From Betaproteobacteria bacterium (lineage in GTDB: Bacteria > Pseudomonadota > Gammaproteobacteria > Burkholderiales > Burkholderiaceae_C), in contig JABCYW010000011.1 of the NCBI GenBank assembly GCA_013289985.1, positions 17,108-81,107 of the forward strand: a stretch of 64,000 bases of DNA, written 5' to 3'. Both the position numbers and the translations under genes were made by a program. The notes beneath the pieces are model-generated. The model ran no database searches and was not told the origin of the DNA. It saw nothing but the letters and a program-made list of their open reading frames with translations. Shown in pieces: positions 11,670 to 20,146 of this stretch. The stretch's first letter is position 1; every line of letters starts with the position of its first letter.

Positions 11670-11792
11670 TCAGGCCTTCTTGGTGTACGCGCTGCACCAG
11701 CCCTTGGACGAGACCTGCTTGCCCGCGAAGATGGCAAAGCCGCCGGTGGCGTCGCCGGCCTTGCCCTGGTATCGCTTTGGGTGACGAGCCAT
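11670..11792 (-). pseudogene. Remnant of a high-potential iron-sulfur protein (HiPIP)
   Basis: Forty codons read YQGKAGDATGGFAIFAGKQV and then SSKGWCSAYTKKA before TGA (11670-11672). This is the C-terminal half of a HiPIP, a periplasmic 4Fe-4S electron carrier. An intact HiPIP needs four cysteines: a CxxC pair, a Cys in GGCxxF and a Cys in GWC. Here the CxxC half is gone, the third Cys is replaced by Phe, and only the last remains. The ATG at 11792 has unrelated sequence upstream. The gene was therefore truncated and has begun to decay. Confidence 0.7.
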
Positions 11793-12034
11793 CTTCGAAC
11801 GGAACCGGCCCGCGAGGCTTGACGTTGCGCAACGCTACGCTGCGCCGTGATCCTGCGACTACGCACAGGATGACGAGGCGGATTGCCCGCAGGATGCCTT
11901 GCTCCCGGCCCGCAGGCCGCGGAGCGCACGCTCCAATTGCCATGTAGGCAAATTGCCGACTCCAGCCGCTTTGCAGTTCGGCCGAAAACCATCACGTCAG
12001 ACCGGCTTGTGATGCTCCGGTCAAGGAGTTGGTC
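11793..12034. other. Non-coding stretch at the edge of the signalling block
   Basis: I see no convincing gene here. The stretch lies between the HiPIP remnant and the small frame at 12035. Base composition becomes less GC-rich from about here onward, consistent with a junction between the conserved backbone and the accessory signalling block. The promoter for the 12229 gene probably lies in or just after it, but no clear -35/-10 pair stands out. Confidence 0.3.
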
Positions 12035-12232
12035 GTGAAAAACTGCCGTATTGCCATGCTCGCGGCACTTGCCGCAGCAGTTCCATTTGACCGCAGCCGC
12101 GGAGGCGGCGCGGCCGCATGCCGCCTCAAGCGCAACGACCGGCTCGGGGGAGCCCTCGCGGGCGCCCGCCGACGGCAATCATGGATCGCCGTGAGCCAGC
12201 TGAATCCCGATCACTTCGAGCGCCCTCAATGA
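12035..12232 (+). CDS. Possible small ORF or gene-start remnant with a signal-like N-terminus
   Basis: A strong ribosome binding site (AAGGAG, 12023-12028) precedes GTG 12035. The 65-codon frame starts with a signal-peptide-like segment (KNCRIAMLAALAAAVPF) and then turns into low-complexity Arg/Gly-rich sequence. Its TGA overlaps the ATG of the next gene (ATGA at 12229). It could be a short coupled leader ORF, or the 5' end of an older gene fused to unrelated DNA. The second half does not look like a conserved protein. Low confidence. Confidence 0.25.
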   Translation: MKNCRIAMLAALAAAVPFDRSRGGGAAACRLKRNDRLGGALAGARRRQSWIAVSQLNPDHFERPQ

Positions 12233-13401
12233 GCTTGACCATGCTTCGCGCCATCGCAGCCGTGACGGCCTCGCTCGTCGTTCTCCCCACACGCGCCGAC
12301 GACGGCATTACCGACACCGAGATCAAGCTCGGCATGGTGAACGCGCAATCCGGCCCCGCCTCTGGCCTGGGCCGCGGTCTGCGTGCCGGCGCACAAGCCT
12401 ACTTCCAGGACTTGAACGCGCGCGGCGGGGTGCACGGCCGTCAGATTTCGCTGGTCATCGCCGACGACGGCTACGAGCCCGATCGGGCGGTGGACGAGAC
12501 GTTGAAGATGATCGAGCAGCAGAAGATCTTCGCGCTTTTCGGCTACGTCGGCACACCCACGGCCAACGCGGTGCTGCCGATCGTCAAGGAGATGGATATC
12601 CCGCTGGTGGGGCTGTTCACCGGCGCGATGACCCTGCGCCAGCCGGTCACGCCGCAGGTGTTCAACGTGCGCGCCAGCTACGACGACGAGGCCGAGGCGC
12701 TGGTGGCGCACTTCGTGGCCAAGGGTGCCAAGAGCGTGGCCGTCTTCTACCAGGATGACGGCTTCGGCATGGCAGTCCTCTCCGGCACGGAGAAGGCTCT
12801 TGGCAAGCGCGGACTGAAGGTCGCTGCCAAGAGCACCTTCCAGAGAAACACGCTGGCTGTCAAGGCGGGTCTGGCGGCGATGCTCGACGCCAAGCCCGAC
12901 GCCATCGTGATGGTCGGCCCCTACGGGCCGCTGGCGGCATTCATCAAGGAGGCGCGAGCCACCGGCCTGAAGTCGCAGTTGGCGACTGTCTCGTTCGTCG
13001 GAACCGACAACCTGGTCGCCGAACTCGGCAAGGATGGTGACGGGGTCGTGATCTCGCAAGTGGTGCCATTTCCGTACGACGACGATCTGGCGGTCACGCG
13101 CGAGTGCCGCGAAGCGTTGGCCAGGTACGGACACGAGCCGCTGGGATTCGTCAACTTCGAGGGCTGCCTGACCGCGCGCGTGCTGGCCACCGCGCTGGAG
13201 CGCGCCGGCAAGGCCGTGGACCGCAAGTCCTTGGTGGGTACGCTCGATGCGATGCACCTGGTGGACATCGGCGGCCTGAACGCCTCGTTCTCCACCGAAA
13301 GGCACCAGGCCTTCGACAAGGTGTTCATGACCCAGATTCGTGACGGCAAGATCGACAAGCTATCTTCGACAAGCCCGCCGCACTTCAGGGAGCATCAATG
13401 A
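12229..13401 (+). CDS. Periplasmic amino-acid-type binding protein (LivK-like, Peripla_BP_6)
   Basis: The 390-residue exported protein has an N-terminal signal (MSLTMLRAIAAVTASLVVL...). Mature sequence starting DDGITDTEIKLGMVNAQSGP is the classic opening of branched-chain amino acid type binding proteins, which close two lobes on a ligand. No permease or ATPase genes are nearby. Instead its stop overlaps by four bases (ATGA, 13398-13401) the start of a membrane GGDEF-EAL protein. A role as ligand receptor for c-di-GMP signalling is therefore more likely than import. The ligand is unknown. ATG 12229 is chosen because it gives a proper signal peptide. Confidence 0.85.
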   Translation: MSLTMLRAIAAVTASLVVLPTRADDGITDTEIKLGMVNAQSGPASGLGRGLRAGAQAYFQDLNARGGVHGRQISLVIADDGYEPDRAVDETLKMIEQQKIFALFGYVGTPTANAVLPIVKEMDIPLVGLFTGAMTLRQPVTPQVFNVRASYDDEAEALVAHFVAKGAKSVAVFYQDDGFGMAVLSGTEKALGKRGLKVAAKSTFQRNTLAVKAGLAAMLDAKPDAIVMVGPYGPLAAFIKEARATGLKSQLATVSFVGTDNLVAELGKDGDGVVISQVVPFPYDDDLAVTRECREALARYGHEPLGFVNFEGCLTARVLATALERAGKAVDRKSLVGTLDAMHLVDIGGLNASFSTERHQAFDKVFMTQIRDGKIDKLSSTSPPHFREHQ

Positions 13402-16400
13402 AAATCTCGCAACGCTTGGCGGCGCTGTGCACTTTCTCGGCTGCGGGCCTGCTGTGCGTGTCCGCGGTCAGCTACTTCGCGGTCACGTCGATCCAGTCGG
13501 ACCTGCGCACATTGACCTTGCATGCCACACCGCTGCAGAACAAGACCTATGAGATGCAGGAGCGCACCGAGCGGTGGCTGGGTGGCCTGCTGAAGCTGTC
13601 GTTGGCGCACGAGCGCGAAGAGGTCGACAAGGCGTTGGGGGGCATCCGCGCGGACAGCGCAGAAATTGACCAACTCGGCGAGGAGATCCACGGCTTGGAT
13701 CCCTCGGCCCATGTCAACGCCAGCGAGTTCCGGGCAGCGCAGGGCGAAATCGTGCAGGCCGTCCAAAGGCGCCTGGACGACGAGATGGCCTATCGCCAGG
13801 AGACCGAGCGTGCCCGAGTTGCATTGCAACTGGCCGAGGCGACCATCGCGCTGACGCGCAGCAACGTTGCCGGGATTGCCACAGAAGCGAGCAAGGCCGC
13901 CGACAAGGCGCAGGACGCCAGCCGGCGGCTGGCCAGCGTGACCAAGGTCGCATTGTCGGCGCAAGCCCGGCTGAAGGACATCGCGATGGTGGTGGCCGAG
14001 ACAGACCTCGCGACCAACCGGTTTCGGCTGACGCCTCTGCGCGACAAGATTCGCGCCGCGACCGACAGCATTCAGCGTCTGGAGGTCGAGGCGGGCACTG
14101 ACGATCCGCTCAAGGAGCTCAAGGCGGCGGCCGCTGACGCCTACGAGGCGTTCACCGACGACAGTCAGGGCCTGTTGGCCGCGCGGGCGGCCATGCTGGC
14201 GAAGAAGGACGGTGCCGAGGCCGTCTACCAGCGGCAGCGCAAGGCGCTGCTGGCGCGGCTGGACGAGCAATCAACCAGGCTCGGGCTGCTGATCGACGGC
14301 ACGGAGGTGCAGGACTACGAGCAGCGGCACGCGCTCGAGGCTGCGCTGCGCCTGCGCGGCGAGCCGGGCGGTGTCATCGCCGTCAGCGAAGAAGTGTCGC
14401 TGGACATGCGCGAGATGGTCGCCGCATTGCGCGAACTGATGCTGGCCACTGCACCGGCGGAGTGTGCGGCTTCGGAATCCCGGCTCAAGATCCTGGGAAA
14501 CGAATTGGTCGCGAACATGCGCACGATGCGCTCGGCGCTGGACAAGATGGGGCGGCCCCAACTGGCCGCCAACGTGGACCATGCACTTGCCGCGATGGCC
14601 TCGGTGGCCGTGTCTATCGAGAACGTCGCTGCAGCCAAGCGCAGGCTGCTCGACAGCGAGGCGCTCACCAACGCGTCGCTGGCGCGCCTGAAGACTGTCG
14701 CCGCACAACAAGCCAGCGCAGGTGAGCGCGAGGTGAAGGACATCAACGAACGGCAGGCCGAAGTCACCGCGGCCGTCGACAGGCGCGTAGACCATACGCT
14801 GCTCGTGATTCTGGGGATGTCGAGCGTCATAATCATCCTGTCGGCAGTCGTCAGTGTGCGCACCGTGCGCGGCGTTACGCGCGGCCTGAATGAGGCGGTG
14901 GGTGTGGCCGAAGCGGTCTCGCAAGGCCACCTCGACCCCGTGGCGTGCGGCAGTGCCGACGACGAGACCACCCGATTGCTGGTCGCGCTCGGCTCCATGG
15001 TCAATACCATCCGGACCATGCTCGGATCCCTGCACGAGACGAACAGCCAGTTGAGCAGTGCCAACGACGAGTTGCGCCGCCGCGCCTTCCTGGACCCGCT
15101 CACGGACCTGCCCAACCGCACGTTGTTCGAAGACCGCCTCGCGCATGCGGTGGCGCGCAACGCGCGGTCCGACGATCGCGTGGCCGAGCGGCATCATGAG
15201 AAACTGGCGGTGATGTTCGTCGATCTCGACGGATTCAAACCGGTCAACGACTGCTTTGGCCATGGCGTCGGGGACATCGTGCTGAAGGAAGTGGCGCAGC
15301 GCATGCGCACCATCGCGCGAAACAGTGACACGGTGGCGCGTGTCGGTGGCGACGAATTCCTGGTGCTGATGGAAGACGCCGTGAGCGCGGCCGATGTCGC
15401 GACACTCGCCAGGCGACTGACCGAAGCGCTGCAGCAGCCGTTCGAGGCCGCCGGACAAAGGATCGAGGTCACTGCCTCGATCGGCGTGGCGATCTATCCG
15501 GAGCATGGTGAGCGCGGCAAGCTGATCGCCCACGCGGATGCGGCCATGTACGCCGCCAAGCGCGCCGGAGGCAACACCTTTGCGTTGTTCGAGTCACACA
15601 TGGAGACCGACCCTCAGGCCGAACTGGGCCTGCAGAGCGATCTGCGTCACGCCTCGCAGCGCGGCGAGTTGATGTTGTACTACCAGCCGAAGGTCGACAG
15701 CGTGGGGGGACGGATCCATGGTGTCGAGGCGTTGCTGCGCTGGAAGCACCCGCAGCGCGGCATGGTGGGCCCCAACGTATTCATCCCCTTGGCCGAACGC
15801 TTCGGGTTGATCTGCCAGATCGGCTCCTGGGTCATTGAGGAGGCCTGCCGGCAAATGCACGAGTGGGGCACGCAGGGGATGCGGATGCAGGTGGCCATCA
15901 ATCTTTCGGCCTACCAATTGAGGGACGGGGCCCTGGTCGAGCGCATCTGCCAGGCGCTGGACCGCCACCAAGTGGATCCAGCGTACCTCTTGTGCGAGAT
16001 CACCGAGTCGGTGGCGATGGAGGACATCGAAGTCACGCAGCGCGCGTTCGAGGGTCTCGCAAAGATCGGGGTCTTTCTGTCAATCGACGACTTCGGAACC
16101 GGCTACTCGAGCCTGAGCTACCTGCGCCAACTGCCGGCTCGGCAGTTGAAGATCGATCGCAGCTTCGTGATGGATCTCGAGGAAAGCAGGGATGCTCGCG
16201 CCGTTGTCGAGGCGGTCGTGCGTCTGGCCCACGCCTTGGAGCTGAGCGTCGTGGCCGAAGGCGTCGAGACCGAGGGTCAGCGCGATATCCTCGTGCGTCT
16301 GGGCTGCGACGAATTGCAGGGCTTCTTGTTCGCCCGCCCGATGCCTGCACTCGATCTGCTGCCGTGGGTCCAGGGACAGCGGCAGCCGCCCGACCGCCCG

Positions 16401-16490
16401 GAGTTCGCGGCTTCCGTCTTTGGCGAATCACTGTGCGCGCCAAAGCATTGCAGCCTCGTGCTCGGCGGCGCCCTGCCGCACAGCGCCTGA
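13398..16490 (+). CDS. Membrane GGDEF-EAL protein with a large periplasmic sensor region
   Basis: The 1030-residue protein has a first transmembrane helix at about 10-30 and a long, alanine-rich, helical periplasmic region (about 35-460). A second helix (LVILGMSSVIIILSAVVSV) and a HAMP-like linker follow. GGDEF is intact at residues 650-654 (RVGGDEF), with the RxxD product-inhibition site (RNSD) five residues before it. EAL is intact at 777-779 (GVEALLRW), and IDDFGTGYSSL is also present. Both cyclic-di-GMP synthesis and hydrolysis look possible. It is translationally coupled to the upstream binding protein, which probably supplies its periplasmic signal. Confidence 0.9.
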   Translation: MKISQRLAALCTFSAAGLLCVSAVSYFAVTSIQSDLRTLTLHATPLQNKTYEMQERTERWLGGLLKLSLAHEREEVDKALGGIRADSAEIDQLGEEIHGLDPSAHVNASEFRAAQGEIVQAVQRRLDDEMAYRQETERARVALQLAEATIALTRSNVAGIATEASKAADKAQDASRRLASVTKVALSAQARLKDIAMVVAETDLATNRFRLTPLRDKIRAATDSIQRLEVEAGTDDPLKELKAAAADAYEAFTDDSQGLLAARAAMLAKKDGAEAVYQRQRKALLARLDEQSTRLGLLIDGTEVQDYEQRHALEAALRLRGEPGGVIAVSEEVSLDMREMVAALRELMLATAPAECAASESRLKILGNELVANMRTMRSALDKMGRPQLAANVDHALAAMASVAVSIENVAAAKRRLLDSEALTNASLARLKTVAAQQASAGEREVKDINERQAEVTAAVDRRVDHTLLVILGMSSVIIILSAVVSVRTVRGVTRGLNEAVGVAEAVSQGHLDPVACGSADDETTRLLVALGSMVNTIRTMLGSLHETNSQLSSANDELRRRAFLDPLTDLPNRTLFEDRLAHAVARNARSDDRVAERHHEKLAVMFVDLDGFKPVNDCFGHGVGDIVLKEVAQRMRTIARNSDTVARVGGDEFLVLMEDAVSAADVATLARRLTEALQQPFEAAGQRIEVTASIGVAIYPEHGERGKLIAHADAAMYAAKRAGGNTFALFESHMETDPQAELGLQSDLRHASQRGELMLYYQPKVDSVGGRIHGVEALLRWKHPQRGMVGPNVFIPLAERFGLICQIGSWVIEEACRQMHEWGTQGMRMQVAINLSAYQLRDGALVERICQALDRHQVDPAYLLCEITESVAMEDIEVTQRAFEGLAKIGVFLSIDDFGTGYSSLSYLRQLPARQLKIDRSFVMDLEESRDARAVVEAVVRLAHALELSVVAEGVETEGQRDILVRLGCDELQGFLFARPMPALDLLPWVQGQRQPPDRPEFAASVFGESLCAPKHCSLVLGGALPHSA

Positions 16491-16517
16491 GGCCACACCG
16501 TCAAGAACAGGCCACGA

Positions 16518-18581
16518 GTGAATTCATACCGTCAGACCGCCGGAGCCCGTTGGAGCGTCCAACTGGGCATGGCCTTCTGGTCGCTCAAAGTGAGAATCAC
16601 GCTGGGCACCATCGCCGCGCTGGTGCTCGGCATCGGGCTGACGACTGCGGTCTTGCTCCAGCGCGCCGAGCGAGACACCTTGTCCGCTCAAAACGAGCGC
16701 GAACTCAACGAAGCGGTACGGGCCGCCGGCGTCCTGTCGCGTCGGGTCGTCGAACTGCAAAGAGCGTTGCAGGTGGTCGCAGCCCAACTCGACCAGACGA
16801 CCTTGGCCGACGATACCAAGCTCGATGCGTTCATGCATGCCCAGCCCGTCCTGCGCGAGCTTTTCTCCACGCTGTCCGTTGCGTCGCTCGACGGGCAGGT
16901 GCGGGTATTCGTCGACGAGGCCGGCACGCGCCACCCCCAGCTGAATGTGTCAGATCGCGACTACTTTCGGCGTACGGTCGCGGAGCAACGTCCCATCGTG
17001 TCCGATCCGTTTCAAAGCCGCATCTCGGGGCAAACGGCGATCCTCTTCACCTACCCGCTCAAGAATGCAAAGGGCGTCTATGGCATTCTGGGTGGCTCGC
17101 TGCGCCTGAGCAGCCGCGACCTGTTGAGCGACCTTGTCGATACGCAAGCAGGCGACTCCGATGTGCTTCTCGTCGTGACCGACGCGCAGGGCCGCATCCT
17201 CGCTCATCCCAACCGCGAACGGCTTCTGCAAAGCTTGGCCAGCGAACCGCGATTGGCCGCAGCGTTTCGCCGTTGGCTGGACGATGGGCGTGCGGTCGAG
17301 CCGGCGGGACTGCGGCTCGCTCAACCGGCAGAGGTGGTCAGCGCCGCCGGCGTCGCGGGGCCCGATTGGATGATCTGGCGGGCTATTCCGGAGGCCGAAT
17401 TGTTGGCCCCCTTGCGGTCGGCGCGCAAGCAGGCGCTGGAATGGGCCGCTGGACTGATCGGGCTCATGTCGCTGCTCATACTGACGCTCGTGTGGTGGCT
17501 GCTGCGTCCATTGAGCCAGCTCGAGCATCGTGCGCAAACCTTGTTCAACGGCGATAACGACCCGCACGCCGGCTGGCCGGCAGGATTCGGGGAGATCGGC
17601 CGCTTGGCGCGCGTCCTGCGGCACGTAGGCGCCGAGCGGACGCAGCTGGAGGGGTTCAATGCGGTGGTGCTCGGAAAGCTGAACTCGGTCATGGCAGCTG
17701 CGCCGGTTGGCATCGCGTTCGTGCGCTCGGCACGCTTCGACCTGGTGAGCGCGGAATTTTGCCGCCTGTTCGGGTGCGACGAACAGGCACTGCTGGGTCA
17801 GCCCATGCATATGATTTTCGGCGCCAACGCCGACTACCAGGCATTTGAGCCCCAAGTTCAGCTCGCATTCCGAGCGGGCGAGGCCTACGTCGGCGAGTGG
17901 CAGATGCTGCGCGATGATGGCACGCCCTTCTGGGCCCGGTTGCGCGGACGGCCCGTGGAAGTAGCCGACTCGGAGGCAGGGGTCATCTGGACCCTGAACG
18001 ACATCGATCAACAGATCGCTGAACGATCACGACTGGAATGGTCGGCGACGCATGACGTCCTGACCGGGTTGGCCAATCGCAAGAGCTTCGAGCAACGCCT
18101 GGAGCATGTCTTCGACGCGTTGCCGCGCTCCATACCCGCCGCGGTGGTCGTGATCGACCTCGATCACTTCAAACCCATCAACGACACGTTCGGGCACGCC
18201 GCGGGCGACGCGATGTTGAAGGCGGTGGCCGCGGCAATACTGTCGCACGTACGCGCCAGTGACCTGGTCGTGCGCCTGGGCGGTGATGAATTCGCGTTGT
18301 TGTTGGAGCGCTGCGCGCACGACGTCGCCATGCGTGTCGCCGAGAACGTGCATTCGGCGATTTCAGCCGTTGCAGTGCCCTGGCAGGGACGAACACTGCG
18401 TGTGGGAGCAAGCGTGGGGGTGGCATCGCTGAACGAACATACCCCGGACATGGCTGAGTGGGTGGCCGAGGCCGATGCGGCTTGCTACCGGGTCAAGGCG
18501 GACGGCCGCGGAGCCGTGCGGGCAGCCACACCGACGTTGCTTCGAGTGGTCGTTGGCGGACGGGCAGTCGCGGATACCTGA
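16518..18581 (+). CDS. Membrane diguanylate cyclase with Cache-type sensor, PAS and GGDEF
   Basis: The 687-residue protein has a transmembrane helix (ITLGTIAALVLGIGLTTAVLL), a periplasmic double-Cache-like domain (about 50-290; NVSDRDYFRRTV and DPFQSRISGQ are typical), and a second helix (LIGLMSLLILTLVWWLL). HAMP, a PAS domain (about 385-510) and GGDEF follow. The motif at 588-592 is intact (RLGGDEF), with the I-site RASD upstream. It should make cyclic-di-GMP in response to a periplasmic small molecule. The start is GTG 16518; ATG 16569 is an alternative. It lies 27 bases after the GGDEF-EAL gene and may be co-transcribed. It faces the convergent REC-HD-GYP gene. Confidence 0.88.
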   Translation: MNSYRQTAGARWSVQLGMAFWSLKVRITLGTIAALVLGIGLTTAVLLQRAERDTLSAQNERELNEAVRAAGVLSRRVVELQRALQVVAAQLDQTTLADDTKLDAFMHAQPVLRELFSTLSVASLDGQVRVFVDEAGTRHPQLNVSDRDYFRRTVAEQRPIVSDPFQSRISGQTAILFTYPLKNAKGVYGILGGSLRLSSRDLLSDLVDTQAGDSDVLLVVTDAQGRILAHPNRERLLQSLASEPRLAAAFRRWLDDGRAVEPAGLRLAQPAEVVSAAGVAGPDWMIWRAIPEAELLAPLRSARKQALEWAAGLIGLMSLLILTLVWWLLRPLSQLEHRAQTLFNGDNDPHAGWPAGFGEIGRLARVLRHVGAERTQLEGFNAVVLGKLNSVMAAAPVGIAFVRSARFDLVSAEFCRLFGCDEQALLGQPMHMIFGANADYQAFEPQVQLAFRAGEAYVGEWQMLRDDGTPFWARLRGRPVEVADSEAGVIWTLNDIDQQIAERSRLEWSATHDVLTGLANRKSFEQRLEHVFDALPRSIPAAVVVIDLDHFKPINDTFGHAAGDAMLKAVAAAILSHVRASDLVVRLGGDEFALLLERCAHDVAMRVAENVHSAISAVAVPWQGRTLRVGASVGVASLNEHTPDMAEWVAEADAACYRVKADGRGAVRAATPTLLRVVVGGRAVADT

Positions 18582-18649
18582 CACGCGATACAAACAATGC
18601 GCGTCATGACGAAGGACAAACCGGACGCTGCGACGCTACCCGGCGACTT

Positions 18650-19795
18650 TCAGCTACCCGTCGATCGCGACAAACGAATCCAGGTCTCGACGACTGCCGG
18701 ATCGAAGCACGTTCCGCTTTTTGCAAGCATGCGCTCAGCCAGCGCCTCGTCGTCGCAGCGCGCGAAGCCGGATCTCCCGTGCCCGAGATCGTCGATGGCA
18801 TCTGCAACGGCGAGGATGCGCGCGCCGATCGGTATCGCGCTCCCCGCACTCCCGATTGGGTATCCCTTTCCGTCGAATCGTTCGTGATGGGCTTCAATCA
18901 ACCTGGTGACCGGCGACATGTCTTCCATCGCCGCGAGCGCCCGCGCGGAGAGCGAAGGATGATCTCGGTAGATGGCGTCGTCCTCGGAGATCCCCGTGCC
19001 GTCGAGTCGCGACAACAGCTCGTCGGAGAGCCCGATGAGGCCTACGTCATGCAGCAGCCCCGCGACAAAGACGTCGAGAACGGCCTCCGAAGGCAATTCC
19101 ATGCATCGGGCAAGGTCTCGCGCAAGGGTTGCAACTCGCAGGCCGTGCGTGAACAAATCAGTGCAGCGGACTTCCAGGAGGTTCGTCAATACCTTGACTG
19201 ACTGGAGGTAATGGCGCTGTCGCGCGCGATCCAGATTGCGCCGATCGGCGGCATGCCGTTCCTGCAACTGCTGCAGTTCGTCGTTGAGCAGACGCAGCTG
19301 TTCGCCCTGGGTCGCGCTCATGCTGACCAGACGTGCCTCGTCTTTCAGGCGCAGGCGCAATTCCAGGCCTTCCCGCACGGATTGGACGAGTTCTCGCTCG
19401 TCCCAGGGCTTCTGCAGGTACCGAAAGATCCGGCCGCGGTTCACCGCCAGGATCGTGGCCGCCGTGTCGGAGTACCCCGTCAGCAGTATTCGCACGGTGT
19501 CCGGCCAGTCGCGGCAGATCCGCTCGAGCAGTTGCGCGCCATCCATGCCCGGCATGCGCATGTCCGAGATCACGAGGTCGATCGGCAGCTCTTCCATGAA
19601 CTCCAGCGCCTGTTCGCCGCTCGTTGCCGTGATGACGGAGATGTCCGACAAACGCAAGGCGCGCTTGAGTGCCGAAAGAATTCCGGGCTCGTCGTCAACG
19701 CAAAGCACGGTCCGCTTCGCGCTCGACGTTGGCGCAGCAGGATCTTCCCGGCGCGCATCCCAGTTGGCAACACCATGCGAAATCGACGGCATCAT
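18650..19795 (-). CDS. Response regulator with HD-GYP phosphodiesterase domain (RpfG-like)
   Basis: The 381-residue protein has an N-terminal receiver (about 28-145; VDDEPGILSALKRAL, phospho-Asp in LVISDMRMPGMDG, K in FRYLQKPWDE). A coiled coil and a C-terminal HD-GYP domain follow. The HD residues (GLLHDVGL), HHERFDGKGYP and the GYP signature itself are intact, so hydrolysis of cyclic-di-GMP is expected. Its ATGATG start overlaps the stop of a truncated histidine-kinase remnant (19792-19974) on the same strand. It has probably lost its cognate kinase and may now be driven by another kinase of the block. Confidence 0.9.
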   Translation of the reverse strand: MMPSISHGVANWDARREDPAAPTSSAKRTVLCVDDEPGILSALKRALRLSDISVITATSGEQALEFMEELPIDLVISDMRMPGMDGAQLLERICRDWPDTVRILLTGYSDTAATILAVNRGRIFRYLQKPWDERELVQSVREGLELRLRLKDEARLVSMSATQGEQLRLLNDELQQLQERHAADRRNLDRARQRHYLQSVKVLTNLLEVRCTDLFTHGLRVATLARDLARCMELPSEAVLDVFVAGLLHDVGLIGLSDELLSRLDGTGISEDDAIYRDHPSLSARALAAMEDMSPVTRLIEAHHERFDGKGYPIGSAGSAIPIGARILAVADAIDDLGHGRSGFARCDDEALAERMLAKSGTCFDPAVVETWIRLSRSTGS

Positions 19796-19974
19796 CGTTC
19801 CCAGCTCCCACTCATCTGCTGCTTGACACGCTCATGCTGACTCGCATCGCCAGGTAGCGCAATGGCAGGCGTCGGCATTGGAGCCTCCTGCAGGACATAT
19901 TCCTCATCCTCGCGGCTCAAGGTCATGGTCATGGTCGAGCCGATGCCGCGGGCTACCCGCGACTCGAACCGCAG
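19792..19974 (-). pseudogene. 3' remnant of a histidine kinase
   Basis: Downstream of an in-frame TAA (19975-19977) the minus strand reads LRFESRVARGIGSTMTMTLS followed by about 40 tail residues, ending in a TGA at 19792-19794. The GxGSTMTMTLxRE pattern is the typical end of an ATPase domain of a sensor kinase. All upstream catalytic boxes are missing. The stop codon is interlocked with the ATGATG start of the REC-HD-GYP gene, as expected for a former kinase-regulator operon whose kinase was deleted. Confidence 0.6.
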
Positions 19975-19977
19975 TTA

Positions 19978-20146
19978 GCAAGTTTGCTGGCCTTCTACAG
20001 CGCTTTTTCCGATTCGCGCCCCCGGGATTCGTCCTAAGATGATTTGGCCGATCGCGCTCCCGTTTGCAGGGAATGAGCAATCGCCACGTACTGGCTCGAC
20101 AGTGTGTGGCGAGCAACCAGCGATGAATCGGCCCCAGGAGCGATCC
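19978..20146. promoter_or_regulatory. Divergent intergenic region, promoter of the phosphorelay operon
   Basis: This 169-base spacer separates the kinase remnant (minus) from the REC-HD-GYP-led operon (plus). It is less GC-rich than its surroundings. The only firm element is the ribosome binding site AGGAG at 20136-20140, 6 bases before ATG 20147. The promoter for a roughly 8-kb operon must lie here, but no strong -35/-10 pair is apparent, so activation by a regulator is plausible. Confidence 0.35.
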
